A DNA stretch of 64,000 nucleotides from Lysobacteraceae bacterium (GTDB lineage Bacteria > Pseudomonadota > Gammaproteobacteria > Xanthomonadales > Xanthomonadaceae), in NCBI GenBank assembly GCA_003241895.1, contig QBLY01000008.1:1-64000 (forward strand), given 5' to 3'. The position numbers and the translations under genes are program-made. Of this stretch, positions 39,122 through 54,395 are shown one piece after another; within the stretch, counting starts at the first letter, position 1, and each line of letters opens with the position of its first letter. The notes under the pieces were generated by a model. The model saw nothing but the letters and a program-made list of their open reading frames with translations, was not told the DNA's origin and searched no databases.

Positions 39122-40273
39122 ATGGACGCCAGCCTCCGGCGCTTTTCGCTTTTCTATTTCTGCTACTACGCCGCGCTGGGCGCCTACACGCCCTACGTCG
39201 GGCGCTGGGTGGACGGCCTGGGCCACAGCGGCTACGTGGTCGGCGCCATGCTGGGCCTGTGGTACGGCAGCCGCATCGTGTCGCCGCCGGCGTGGGCGGC
39301 GTTGTCGGGCCGCAGCGCGCGGCCGGGCTACTGGTTCGTCGCGGGCTGCGCGCTGACGCTGCTGTGCTTCGCGGGCTTCCTTTTCACGCAGTCGGCATGG
39401 GCGCTGCTGGGCGTGATGGCGGCCTTCGGCCTGTTTTACAACGCGGTGATGCCGCAGTTCGAAGCCATGACGCTCACCGCGCTGGGCCCGCGCACCGACC
39501 TCTACGGACGGCTGCGCGTGTGGGGTTCGATCGGCTTCCTGCTGGTGGCCTCCAGCTACGGGGCGCTGATGGACCGCTTCGGCGACCGCGCTTTCCCATG
39601 GCTCACCCTGCCCCTGTTCGCGGCGATGCTGCTGGCGGCCTGGCCGCACCGACGCGACACGCCGCCCGCGCACGTCGACACCGTCAGCGACGCCGGGCAT
39701 CTGTGGAAGCGCCCCGGCGTGCGCCGCTTCCTGCTGGTGGCGATGCTGATGCAGGTCGGCTTCGGGCCGTTCTATGTGTTCTACACGCTGCACCTGCAGG
39801 CCGCCGGCCACTCGGGCGCGGCCATCGGCATGCTGTGGGCGGTGGGCGTGCTGATCGAGATCGCGATGTTCTGGCAGGCGCCGAAACTGATCGCGCGCTT
39901 CGGCGCCAGCCGCCTGATGATGGTGTGCCTGGCGGTGACCGTGGTGCGCTGGACGGTGACGGCGCTGTTCGCGCATTCGCTGCCCATCATGGTGCTGGCC
40001 GCCAGCACGCACGCGATGAGCTTCGCGGTCTTCCACGCCTGCTGCATGCGCCAGATGTCGGCGTTCTTCCCGGGCAAGCGCGCCGCCGCCGGCCAGAGCC
40101 TGCTGTACGGCTTCAGCTCGGGCGTTGGCGGCGTACTGGGCGCCGGCATGGCGGCGCTGGCCTGGGAAAGCGCCGGCGGCGGCCGGCTGGCGTTCCTGCT
40201 GGGAGCAGCGGTGACCGTGGTGGCGTGGGTTGTCTATGCGCTGCGGCGCCGCGAGAGCCTGGTTCCTGCCTGA
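39122..40273 (+). CDS. MFS transporter (HcaT-like)
   Basis: 12-TM-like hydrophobicity; LRVWGSIGFLLVASSYGALMDRFG. Confidence 0.8.
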   Translation: MDASLRRFSLFYFCYYAALGAYTPYVGRWVDGLGHSGYVVGAMLGLWYGSRIVSPPAWAALSGRSARPGYWFVAGCALTLLCFAGFLFTQSAWALLGVMAAFGLFYNAVMPQFEAMTLTALGPRTDLYGRLRVWGSIGFLLVASSYGALMDRFGDRAFPWLTLPLFAAMLLAAWPHRRDTPPAHVDTVSDAGHLWKRPGVRRFLLVAMLMQVGFGPFYVFYTLHLQAAGHSGAAIGMLWAVGVLIEIAMFWQAPKLIARFGASRLMMVCLAVTVVRWTVTALFAHSLPIMVLAASTHAMSFAVFHACCMRQMSAFFPGKRAAAGQSLLYGFSSGVGGVLGAGMAALAWESAGGGRLAFLLGAAVTVVAWVVYALRRRESLVPA

Positions 40274-40528
40274 TTGACGGCGTCGCTGCTGGCCGGACAC
40301 GTGCGCCTTTGGCGCCCGACATGGGCCTCTATGGCAGCGTCGGCCCCGGATGCCTTGGGCACATCGCAGCAAGATAAAACCCCATGGTTCAACGGCGCGG
40401 GCCATCCACCTGCCAAGACTGTTTTGACCCCTAGGAGACAAATGTGACAGGCGCATTTCGACCCGAAGCGGACCTTCGGTTGGCGTAGTACCATCTCGAA
40501 AAATTCGCGAACATGGAGGCGGCCCGAC

Positions 40529-41062
40529 ATGGACAACTGGCTATCCCGCAGCACCCTGCCCCTGCTGTTCGCGTGCTGCCTGGCCGCATGCGCGACAGTC
40601 CAGCCCAAGACGCAGGCCGCGGCGGAAGCCACGGTGCCCGCGCCATCCCGCGACAAGTTCGGCGACCCGGCGCAGTACGAAGTCCGCGACCTGCCCGTCA
40701 CGGTCCAGGACCTGCAAACGTTGGAGCGGGCGTCCGAATTGCTTGGCAGCGAGTCCGCATGGAATCGCAACGACGACCGCCGCTGCGCCGACGATGAAGC
40801 TATGGAAAAGCGCAGCCTGTATTGCGCGCTGCAGCGGGCTTCCGCGGATGTGTATGGCTCACATGACCCCTACAAGGTTGCCGATCATCGCAGGGTCGCG
40901 CTGCAGGAGGTCCGGTTCGCCGTAGAGGAAGCCACGCGCGGGCGTGAGCTCAACCACCGTTTGATGGATTTCAACAACCTGCCTGAGACCACGCTCGCCG
41001 ACATCAAGCACGTGCTCGCACAGGCGACCGCGCGCGTCCGGGCGAGGCTTTCGGCGAAGTAA
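40529..41062 (+). CDS. Hypothetical lipoprotein
   Basis: Lipobox LPLLFACCLAACAT. Confidence 0.6.
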   Translation: MDNWLSRSTLPLLFACCLAACATVQPKTQAAAEATVPAPSRDKFGDPAQYEVRDLPVTVQDLQTLERASELLGSESAWNRNDDRRCADDEAMEKRSLYCALQRASADVYGSHDPYKVADHRRVALQEVRFAVEEATRGRELNHRLMDFNNLPETTLADIKHVLAQATARVRARLSAK

Positions 41063-41079
41063 GGATGACGTCCGCTCTT

Positions 41080-41357
41080 GGCCGATAAGAGACATCGGCA
41101 CGGCACCAGCTTTTGACCTCGCTGCGCTGTGCCATCGGCAATCAGGGCGACGACACACACATATAGTGGGTCTGAAGTGTAGGGCAGGAGGCCCGGAACG
41201 GCGTTGCCCATGGATGGGCGAGTGTCGCGTAGGGCAGGATGCCCGAGAGCGACCCGGCTTTTGCTGCCAGGGATGGCGCTAGCAAGAAGCCGGGCAGACC
41301 CACTATATGTGTGGGGCGGCGCTCGCCTTAAGGCAGCATGTCGTGCGCAAAGCGCAC
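41080..41357 (+). repeat. Structured dispersed intergenic repeat, copy 3 (forward orientation, internal duplication)
   Basis: GCCGATAAGAGACATCGGC hairpin; 19-bp perfect arms CACACATATAGTGGGTCTG (41156-41174)/CAGACCCACTATATGTGTG (41295-41313); core GGCTTTTGCTGCCAGGGATGGCGCTAG; GTGCGCAAAGCGCAC end hairpin. Confidence 0.9.
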
Positions 41358-41396
41358 GCCGATCTGGGCGGAGAAGCTTGAAACGGCGACAGGCAC

Positions 41397-42326
41397 CTAC
41401 TGGCCTTCGTTGGTCACGCCGAACGGCACATGGCCGGTGGCGACATGGCGCCTTGCGTTCTCGATGTTGTGCCGGGAATCGTCGAAGAAGATGTCGGCGC
41501 CGAAGGCTTCCAGGAACGGGCCCTTGTCGCGGCCGCCCAGGAACATGGCTTCGTCCAGGCGCACGCCCCATTCGCGCAGGGTGAGGATGACGCGCTCGTG
41601 CGCGGGCGCCGAGCGGGCCGTGACCAGCGCCGTGCGCAGCGGCGATTCCTCGCCCGGGGGAAAGGCCGCCTGCAGTTCGTGCAGTGCCGCCAGGAAACCG
41701 CGGAACGGGCCGCCCGACAGGGGTTCATTGACTCGGCTGGATTCGTTGCTGTGGAAGGCCGCCAGGCCGGACGTTTGCGAAACTCGTTCGGATTCGTCGC
41801 CGAAGATGACCGCGTCGCCGTCGAAGGCGATGCGCAGCTGCGGGTGCGCCGGCTCGTAGGCGGTGGCGGGCAGGATGGTGGCCGCCGCGAAGCCGTGTTC
41901 CAGTGCACTGCGCACCGACGCCGGGTTGGCCGACAGGAACAGCTGCGCGCCGAACGGTTTGATGTAGGGCCAGGTCTCGGCGCCGCTGGTGAACACCGCG
42001 CGCACGATGCCCAGGCCGTAGTGGTGGATGGAGTTGAAGATGCGCAGGCCGGTGTCGGACGAATTGCGCGACAGCAGCACCACTTCGACCCGCGGCGAGT
42101 CCGCCGGCGCGCCGGCATTGAGCGCCAGCAGCTTTTTCACCAGGGGGAAGGCCATGCCCGGCGCCAGCACGTCTTTCTCACGGGCGCGCTGGAACTGCGC
42201 ATAGGCGTCGAGCCCGTCGGCCTGGAACAGCGCATGGCTGTGTTCGAGGTCGAACAGGGCACGCGCGGTGATGGCCACCACGAGGCGTTCGGCGGGGTGC
42301 TCAGGCTTGGCGGATAGCGGGCTCAT
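41397..42326 (-). CDS. 5'-nucleotidase family protein
   Basis: LVVAITARALFDLEHSHALF; VEVVLLSRNSSDTGLRIFNSI; RVILTLREWGVRLDEAMFLGG. Confidence 0.75.
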   Translation of the reverse strand: MSPLSAKPEHPAERLVVAITARALFDLEHSHALFQADGLDAYAQFQRAREKDVLAPGMAFPLVKKLLALNAGAPADSPRVEVVLLSRNSSDTGLRIFNSIHHYGLGIVRAVFTSGAETWPYIKPFGAQLFLSANPASVRSALEHGFAAATILPATAYEPAHPQLRIAFDGDAVIFGDESERVSQTSGLAAFHSNESSRVNEPLSGGPFRGFLAALHELQAAFPPGEESPLRTALVTARSAPAHERVILTLREWGVRLDEAMFLGGRDKGPFLEAFGADIFFDDSRHNIENARRHVATGHVPFGVTNEGQ

Positions 42327-42368
42327 GCGGGAAGTGTGCGCCGTGGCGGTCTCAGGGAGTGAGAACGC

Positions 42369-43145
42369 TCAGGTCAGGAACTGTTCGTTGAGGATGCGTT
42401 CTTCGAGGTTGTGTTCGCGGTCGAACAGCAGCGTGACGGTCTGCTGCTGCGATTCGCGGATGGTGACCTCGGCCACGTCGCGCACTTCGTGAGAATCGGC
42501 GGTGGCGCTGACCGGGCGCTTGTAGCCGTCCAGCACCTCGAGCTTGACCACGGTGTCGGCGCGCAGGATGGCGCCGCGCCAGCGCCGCGGGCGGAAGGCC
42601 GCGATCGGCGTCAGCGCCACCACTTGGGAGCCCAGCGGCAGGATCGGACCATGGGCGCTGAAGTTGTAGGCGGTGCTGCCGGCGGGCGTGGCCACCAGGG
42701 CGCCGTCGCACACCAGCTCCTCCAGCCGCACCTGGCCGTTGAGGTGCACGCGCAGGTGAGCTGCCTGGCGCGTCTGGCGCAGCAGCGACACTTCGTTGTA
42801 GGCCAGCGACGTCACCGTCGCCCCCGACTCGGTCAAAGCCACCATTTCCAGCGGCCGCAGCACCGCGGCCTCGGCCGCATGCAGGCGTTCGATCAGGCTC
42901 TCGGGGCGGTGCTGGTTCATCAGGAACCCCACCGTGCCCAGCTTCATGCCGAATACCGGAATGCCCAGCGCCGCGTGCCGATGCAGGGTCTGCAGCATGA
43001 AGCCGTCGCCGCCCAGCGCACAGATGACATCCGCCTCGCCGGGCGTCGCCGAACCGTGCGCGGCCGTGAGCTTGGACAGCGCCGCCTGGGCCTCGGGCGC
43101 GGGGCTGGCGAGGAAAGCGATTCGGGGCTGGGCGGGCAGGACCAT
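42369..43145 (-). CDS. nadK: NAD kinase
   Basis: [15 protein letters not shown] (GGDG); [26 protein letters not shown]. Confidence 0.93.
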   Translation of the reverse strand: MVLPAQPRIAFLASPAPEAQAALSKLTAAHGSATPGEADVICALGGDGFMLQTLHRHAALGIPVFGMKLGTVGFLMNQHRPESLIERLHAAEAAVLRPLEMVALTESGATVTSLAYNEVSLLRQTRQAAHLRVHLNGQVRLEELVCDGALVATPAGSTAYNFSAHGPILPLGSQVVALTPIAAFRPRRWRGAILRADTVVKLEVLDGYKRPVSATADSHEVRDVAEVTIRESQQQTVTLLFDREHNLEERILNEQFLT

Positions 43146-43217
43146 GGATGCAGCTTACTTGAGCCGGCTGGAACGGGGAAACGCGGGCAGCAAGCCCGGC
43201 TTCCCGCCCGGCGCTTG

Positions 43218-46200
43218 TCAGCGTGCGCCCGTCGCAACCACCTGCGCCAACCGCCGCACGGCCACCGAAAGCGTCGGATAGTCCAGCCCGCGCAGGTTGC
43301 GCATGTCGGCGAACATCGCCAGCGTGTGGCGCAAGGTGGCGTCGTCGCGCGACAGCCACGCTTGCACCAGGCCCTGCGGCGACCGCGTGGCCGAGGCCGT
43401 GCCCAGCACCTGGCCCACCAGCGCGCGCTGCTGGGCCTGCAGTTCGTCGCGCAGCACGCCGCGGGCCTGGGCATGCCAGCGACCGTCCACCGGCAGGCCC
43501 TCGACGCTGTCCATCAGCCATTTGGTGTGCAGCGCGTCGGACAGGGCGAAATAGGCAGCGGCCACGTCCCGCACCGCGATGCCCTGCTCGATCGACACTT
43601 CGACGATGTCCAGCGCATAGGCCAGGAAGGGCAGGCTGGCGAAGGACTGCGACAGCGGCTCGGGGAAGCCCAGCTGGCACCAGTGCGCCACCTCCTGTTC
43701 GTACTGGGTGCGCGCCTCACCGGGCAGCACGTGCGCCAGCGCACCGCGCAGCTCGGCGACGCCGGCGGCATAGCGCGCCACCTTCTCGGCGATCTCCAGC
43801 GACTCGCCCGGGCGGTTGAGCAGCCATCGCGTCATGTTGCGCTGCAGGTGCCAGATACCGGTCAGTGCGTCGAGCTGGGCGGACTCGGGTACCTGCAGGT
43901 CCAGTACGTCGATGCCGGCCCACAGGTCGCGCGCCTCCAGCACTTCACGGCTGATGGTGTAGGCCTTGGCGATCTGCGCCGGCGTCTGCCCGGTGTCTTC
44001 CTGCATGCGCAGCAGGAAGGTCGAGCCCATGCGGTTGACGGTGGAATTGGTGACCGCGGTGGCGATGATCTCGCGGCGCAGGCGGTGGTTCTCCATGTCG
44101 TTGGCGTAGGTTTCCTGCAGCGCCCTGGGGAAGTAGCGCACCAGCTCCTTGGACAGGTACGGGTCCTCGGGCACGTCCGAATCGAGCATCTGGTTGAAGA
44201 TGACGATCTTGTCGTAGCTCAGCAGCACCGACAGCTCGGGGCGCGTCAGGCCCAGGCCTCGGGCCTTGCGGTCGCCGAGTTCGGCGTCGGTGGGCAGGAA
44301 CTCGATGGCGCGGTCGAGCAGGCCCTGCGCCTCGAGCGTGCGGATGAAGTGCCCGAACGAGCCCAGGCGCGAAGCGCTCATGCGCTCCATCAGGCTGATG
44401 GCCTGGTTCTGGCGGTAGTTGTCGTTGAGCACCAGCTCGCCAACCTCGTCGGTCATGCTGGCCAGCAGCGTGTTGCGCTGCGGCTGGGAAAGCTCGCCGC
44501 GCGCCACCGGCGCCGACAGCAGGATCTTGATGTTCACCTCGTGGTCGGAGGTGTCCACGCCGGCGGAGTTGTCAATGAAGTCGGTATTCAACAGCACGCC
44601 GGCATTGGCGGCTTCGATGCGGCCGCGCTGGGTCATACCCAGGTTGCCGCCCTCGCCTATCGCCCGGCAGCGCAGTTCGCCGCCGTTGACGCGCAGGCCG
44701 TTGTTGGCGCGGTCGCCCACTTCCACGTGTGATTCCGAGGCCGCCTTGACGTAGGTGCCGATGCCGCCGTTCCACAGCAGGTCCGCGGGCGCCTTGAGGA
44801 TGGCGTTCATCAGATCGGTCGGGCTCATTTGCTCGGCATCGCTGCTGATACCCAGCGCCGCCTTGACCTGCGCCGAGACCGGGATGGACTTGGCGCTGCG
44901 CGGGTAGATGCCGCCACCCGGGGAGATCAGCGAACGCTCGTAGTCTTCCCAGCTCGAACGGGGCAGCGCGAACAGGCGCTCGCGTTCGACGAAGCTGCGC
45001 TCCGATTCCGGGTTCGGGTCGAGGAAGATATGACGGTGGTCGAACGCCGCCAGCAGGCGGATATGCCGCGACAGCAGCATGCCGTTGCCGAACACGTCGC
45101 CCGACATGTCGCCCACGCCGACGCAGGTGAAGTCCTGGTTCTGGGAGTCGATGCCGATCGACCGGAAGTGGCGCTTCACCGACTCCCACGCACCCTTGGC
45201 CGTGATGCCCATGCCCTTGTGGTCGTAGCCGACCGAACCGCCCGAGGCGAACGCGTCGCCCAGCCAGTAGCCGTGCTCGGCCGAGATGCCGTTGGCGATG
45301 TCGGAGAAGGTGGCCGTGCCCTTGTCGGCCGCGACCACCAGGTAGGGGTCGTCGTTGTCATGGCGCACCACGTCCTGCGGGTGCACCACGGCGCCATCCA
45401 CCAGGTTGTCGGTGATGTCGAGCAGGCCGTTGATGAAGCGCTTGTAGCAGGCGATGCCCTCGGCCAGCTGCGCGTCGCGGTCGCCGCCCACCGGCGGGCG
45501 CTTGACCACGAAGCCGCCCTTGGAACCCACGGGCACGATCACCGTGTTCTTCACCATCTGCGCCTTCACCAGGCCCAGCACCTCGGTGCGGAAGTCCTCG
45601 CGGCGGTCGGACCAGCGCAGGCCGCCGCGCGCCACCGGGCCGAAGCGCAGGTGCACGCCCTCGACGAAGGGCGAGTAGACGAAGATCTCGCGGTACGGGC
45701 GCGGCTTGGGCAGGTCGGGTACCAGCGCCGGGTCGAACTTGAAGCTGATGTAGTCGCGGTGGCCGCCGTCCTTCACCTGGTAGAAGTTGGTGCGAAGCGT
45801 GGCGCTGATCAGGGACATGTAGCCGCGCAGGATGCGGTCGTCGTCGATGCTGGTGACCACCGCGTCGAGCAGGATCTCAAGCGCGTCCACGCAGGCGTCG
45901 ATCTGGGCGGTGCGGTCCAGTCCGTGGGCCGCGGCGATCTCCTGCGGGATGGTGTCGAGCGCTTCGCGCTGGTCCTTGGGCAGCAGCCAGGCGATCTGGT
46001 CGTGCAGTGCCTTCTGGCCAGCGGCGTCCATCGGCGTCTCGCGGCCGGGCTCGAAGCGCGCGGCGAACAGTTCGAACAACAGGCGCGCGATCACCGGGTA
46101 GCGCTGCAGTGTTTCCTCCATGTACGGCTGCGAGAACGGCACGCCGGTCTGCAGCGCGTACTTGGTGTAGCCGCGCAGCATGGCGATGTCGCGCCACTCC

Positions 46201-48128
46201 AGGCGCGCGCTGGGCAGCAGCTGGTTGAAGCCGTCGTTCTCGGCGTTGCCGCTCCAGATGGCGGTGAAGGCCTCCTCGAACGGCAGGCGCGCGGCGTCAA
46301 CGTCGATCTCGCCGCGGCGCGACTGCACCTCGAAGTCCTGGATCGACACCCGTTCACCCTCGACCTCGAACTCGTAGGGATGCTCGGTGAGCACGCGCAG
46401 GCCCAGGTTTTCCATCACCGGCAGCACGTCCGACAGCGCCACGTCGCCGCTGCGGCGCACCAGCTTCAGGCGCAGGTCGTCGCCGTGGCGGTAGAACGAA
46501 ATGCGCTGGTCGCCGGGGCCGGCGAGGCGCGCGGCCTGCATTACGTCAACGGCGGCCAGCTGCGGCGACACCGCGTCGCTGTAGTTGGTGGGCAGCGCGC
46601 GGCCGTAGCGCTGGAACAGCCGCAGGCCCATTTCCTCGCCTTGGCCACGCACGAGGATCTCGCGCAGTTCGTCGTGCCAGTCGCGCACGATGCTGGCCAG
46701 CTCGGCCTCCAGGCGGTCCTGGTCGAACTCCACCCTGGCGCCGGCCTTGGGGCGGATGACGAGGTGCAACTGGGCCAGCGGCGATTCACCGATCTGCACG
46801 CTGTGGTCGAGGCGCTCGCCGTTCAATTCGCGCATCAGCAGGGCTTCGATGCGCTGGCGGATGCCAGTGTTGAAGCGATCGCGCGGGATATAGGCCAGCG
46901 CCGAGAAGAATCTGCCGTAGCGATCGCGGCGCAGGAACAGGCGGGTGCGTGCGCGCTCCTGTAGACCCAGGATGCCCATCGCCGTGCGCCCAAGTTCTTC
47001 GGCGCTGGACTGGAACAGCTCCTCGCGCGGCAGCGACTCCAGGATGTGGCGCAGCGCCTTGCCGCTGTGGCTGTTGGCGGACAGCCCCGATGAGGCCATT
47101 ACCGACTCATGGCGCTGGCGAACCAGGGGGATCTCCCAGGGGCGGCGGTTGTAGGCGCTGGATGTGTAAAGACCCAGGAAGCGCTGCTCGCGCACGGCGC
47201 GGCCGGCTTGGTCGAACACCAGCACGCCGATGTAGTCCATGTAGCCGGGGCGATGCACGGTGGAACGGGCGTTGGTCTTGGTGAGGATCAGCGCGTCGAG
47301 CGACGCGCCGGGCTCGAGGTCGGCGGCGGCCAGGCCGGTGATCGGGCGCGGCTGCACCAGGTGGTCCTTGCCACGCATCAGGCCCAGGCCACTGCCCTGC
47401 ACCGCGGTGAGCTGGCGGTCGGCGACTTCGTATTCGCGGTAGCCCAGGAAGGTGAAGTGGTTGTCGGCGGCCCAGCGCAGGAAAGCCTGGGCTTCGGCGC
47501 GCCCCTCGGCGTCCACCGGCATCGGCCGGGTATCGAACTCATCGGCGATGCGCAGCATTTTCTCTTTCATCACCGCCCAGTCGCCCACGGCTTCGCGGAC
47601 GTCGCCCAGCGCGGCGCGCAGCGCGATTTCAATCGCCGCCATTACCTCGGCGTCGGCCTGGCGGTCGATCTCAAGGTACATCAGCGATTCGGCGGGGCCT
47701 TCGCCCAGGTGCAGCAGCTGGCCGGCGGCGTCGCGGCCGAGCGCCATCACCGGGTGCGCGATCTGGTGCAGGGTGGCGCCGAACTGCGACAGCGCCATGC
47801 GCACGGAGTCCACCAGGAAGGGCATGTCGTCGTTGACGATGCGCACCAGCGTGTGGGTGCTGTCGAAGCCGTCCGCGGCGCGCGTGGGGTTGCTGACGGC
47901 GATCTTGGGGACGCCGGCCTGGCGCTGGCGGGCAAACCCGAGGAAGGACTGGGCTATGGCGGCCCAGTCGGCCGGCTCGCGGGCTTCGAGTTCGTCCTGC
48001 GGCAGCCGCTCGAAGAAGCGTCGGGTGAACTCCTCGAGCAGGCCCTTTTCCGCGGCTGGCAAGCCTGCCGGGAGGGCTGCGATGACGGCATCGAGGGTGT
48101 CGGCGGAGGCCAGGGCGTGGGCGTTCAT
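43218..48128 (-). CDS. NAD-specific glutamate dehydrogenase (large 180 kDa class)
   Basis: 1636 aa; PFLVDSVRMALSQFG; RGGLRWSDRREDFRTEVLGLVKAQMVKNTVIVPVGSKGGFVVK. Confidence 0.93.
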   Translation of the reverse strand: MNAHALASADTLDAVIAALPAGLPAAEKGLLEEFTRRFFERLPQDELEAREPADWAAIAQSFLGFARQRQAGVPKIAVSNPTRAADGFDSTHTLVRIVNDDMPFLVDSVRMALSQFGATLHQIAHPVMALGRDAAGQLLHLGEGPAESLMYLEIDRQADAEVMAAIEIALRAALGDVREAVGDWAVMKEKMLRIADEFDTRPMPVDAEGRAEAQAFLRWAADNHFTFLGYREYEVADRQLTAVQGSGLGLMRGKDHLVQPRPITGLAAADLEPGASLDALILTKTNARSTVHRPGYMDYIGVLVFDQAGRAVREQRFLGLYTSSAYNRRPWEIPLVRQRHESVMASSGLSANSHSGKALRHILESLPREELFQSSAEELGRTAMGILGLQERARTRLFLRRDRYGRFFSALAYIPRDRFNTGIRQRIEALLMRELNGERLDHSVQIGESPLAQLHLVIRPKAGARVEFDQDRLEAELASIVRDWHDELREILVRGQGEEMGLRLFQRYGRALPTNYSDAVSPQLAAVDVMQAARLAGPGDQRISFYRHGDDLRLKLVRRSGDVALSDVLPVMENLGLRVLTEHPYEFEVEGERVSIQDFEVQSRRGEIDVDAARLPFEEAFTAIWSGNAENDGFNQLLPSARLEWRDIAMLRGYTKYALQTGVPFSQPYMEETLQRYPVIARLLFELFAARFEPGRETPMDAAGQKALHDQIAWLLPKDQREALDTIPQEIAAAHGLDRTAQIDACVDALEILLDAVVTSIDDDRILRGYMSLISATLRTNFYQVKDGGHRDYISFKFDPALVPDLPKPRPYREIFVYSPFVEGVHLRFGPVARGGLRWSDRREDFRTEVLGLVKAQMVKNTVIVPVGSKGGFVVKRPPVGGDRDAQLAEGIACYKRFINGLLDITDNLVDGAVVHPQDVVRHDNDDPYLVVAADKGTATFSDIANGISAEHGYWLGDAFASGGSVGYDHKGMGITAKGAWESVKRHFRSIGIDSQNQDFTCVGVGDMSGDVFGNGMLLSRHIRLLAAFDHRHIFLDPNPESERSFVERERLFALPRSSWEDYERSLISPGGGIYPRSAKSIPVSAQVKAALGISSDAEQMSPTDLMNAILKAPADLLWNGGIGTYVKAASESHVEVGDRANNGLRVNGGELRCRAIGEGGNLGMTQRGRIEAANAGVLLNTDFIDNSAGVDTSDHEVNIKILLSAPVARGELSQPQRNTLLASMTDEVGELVLNDNYRQNQAISLMERMSASRLGSFGHFIRTLEAQGLLDRAIEFLPTDAELGDRKARGLGLTRPELSVLLSYDKIVIFNQMLDSDVPEDPYLSKELVRYFPRALQETYANDMENHRLRREIIATAVTNSTVNRMGSTFLLRMQEDTGQTPAQIAKAYTISREVLEARDLWAGIDVLDLQVPESAQLDALTGIWHLQRNMTRWLLNRPGESLEIAEKVARYAAGVAELRGALAHVLPGEARTQYEQEVAHWCQLGFPEPLSQSFASLPFLAYALDIVEVSIEQGIAVRDVAAAYFALSDALHTKWLMDSVEGLPVDGRWHAQARGVLRDELQAQQRALVGQVLGTASATRSPQGLVQAWLSRDDATLRHTLAMFADMRNLRGLDYPTLSVAVRRLAQVVATGAR

Positions 48129-48293
48129 TGACCGCGTTCTCGCAGGACGAAAAAAGGTGCGGAATTGTAGCCCCGGGGCCTGTCGCCGGGCCAGCCAAAG
48201 AACCCCGCGCTGCGGCTTGCCTTCAGCTGGCCTTGGGATACGGCGCAGTACGGCGCACGCTTGGCGCACGACGCGCCGTTGCACGACGAAAAG

Positions 48294-48320
48294 AAAAAGC
48301 CCCGCCGGAGCGGGGCTTTT
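48294..48320. terminator. Bidirectional rho-independent terminator
   Basis: AAAAAGCCCCGCCGGAGCGGGGCTTTT. Confidence 0.8.
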
Positions 48321-48344
48321 CGTGGTGCAGGCGGAGCGGGAGGC

Positions 48345-49505
<1,161 letters not shown>

Positions 49506-49635
49506 GGCAAGCCCTCTATTCGATACGGGTAAGTATTCAATTGTAGCGGCTCGCACCGTCCCGAACAGGTGGACGGGGCGTGAAGCCTTTCACGGCGCGC
49601 CTTGACGCCCCTGCCGGCCGCGCCTAACCTCTCCA

Positions 49636-49661
49636 TATCTTTAAATCCGGATGAAAGGATA
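49636..49661. promoter_or_regulatory. Imperfect palindrome, candidate operator of the ArsR-methyltransferase regulator
   Basis: TATCTTTAAATCCGGATGAAAGGATA: about 20/26 positions self-complementary, 4 bp upstream of the start codon. Confidence 0.55.
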
Positions 49662-49665
49662 AAGC

Positions 49666-50591
49666 ATGGATCTGGACGCCTGGTCGGCCTGCCTGAAGGT
49701 CCTGGCAGACCCCACGCGGGTCCGCCTTCTAGCCCTGCTTGAGCGCGAGGAGCTCACCGTGGCCGAGCTGTCGGGCATCACCCGCCTGGCACAGCCGCGC
49801 GTGTCCACCCACCTGGCCAAGCTCAAGGAAGCCGACCTGGTGCGCGACCGCCGCGCCGGCGTAAGCGCCTACTACCGCTTCAACGCCGAATCCCTGGACC
49901 CCGCCGAAGGCCGGCTGTGGGAAACCCTGCGCGACAGCACCGACGATCCGCTGCTGCGCCAGGACGCCGAGCGCCTGCCGGCCATCCTCGCCACCCGCGC
50001 CAGCAACCAGAACTGGGCCGACTCGGTCGCCGGCGACATGGAGCGGCACTATTCCCCGGGCCGCACCTGGGAAGCGCTGGCACGGTCCACCCTGCCCCTG
50101 CTCGAACCCGGCGACGTGCTGGACGTGGCGTCGGGCGACGGCGTGCTGGCCGAACTGCTGGCACCCCACGCGCGCCGCTACGTCTGCGTGGACTCCAGCG
50201 CGCGCGTGGTCGGCGCCGCCCGCGACCGGCTGAAGAAGTACCGCCACGTGGAAGTGCTGGAGGGCGACATGCAGGCCCTGCCCTTCGAGGCCAACAGCTT
50301 CGACCTGGTGCTGCTGATGCATGCGCTCACCTATGCCAGCAAACCCGGGCAGGCCATCGTGGAGGCTTCCCGGGTGCTGCGTCGCGGCGGTCGGCTGGTG
50401 GCCACGTGCCTGGGCAAGCATGAACACCAGACGGCCGTGACGCCCTACGGCCACGTCAACCTGGGTTTCGCCGCCAAGGACCTGCGCCGATACGCCGACA
50501 AGGCCGGGCTGGAAGTCACCGTGTGCGAATCGGTGACGCGCGAGAAGCGGCCGCCCCATTTCGAAGTCCTGACCCTGCTGGCCCGCAAACC

Positions 50592-50595
<4 letters not shown>
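49666..50595 (+). CDS. ArsR-family regulator fused to SAM-dependent methyltransferase (SahR-like)
   Basis: Ars[54 protein letters not shown]; methyltransferase motif [17 protein letters not shown]. Confidence 0.85.
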
Positions 50596-54349
<3,754 letters not shown>

Positions 54350-54350
<1 letters not shown>

Positions 54351-54368
54351 GCCCGGAAAGGCCGGGCT
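54350..54368. terminator. GC-rich hairpin after metH
   Basis: AGCCCGGAAAGGCCGGGCT; no T-tract. Confidence 0.35.
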
Positions 54369-54395
54369 GGATGCGTTGGCAGGCGACGGTTCGAG

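Noticed and set aside
49560-49665. SAH riboswitch upstream of the metH operon
   Set aside because: Conserved SAH-riboswitch core not seen; the palindrome fits a protein operator better.
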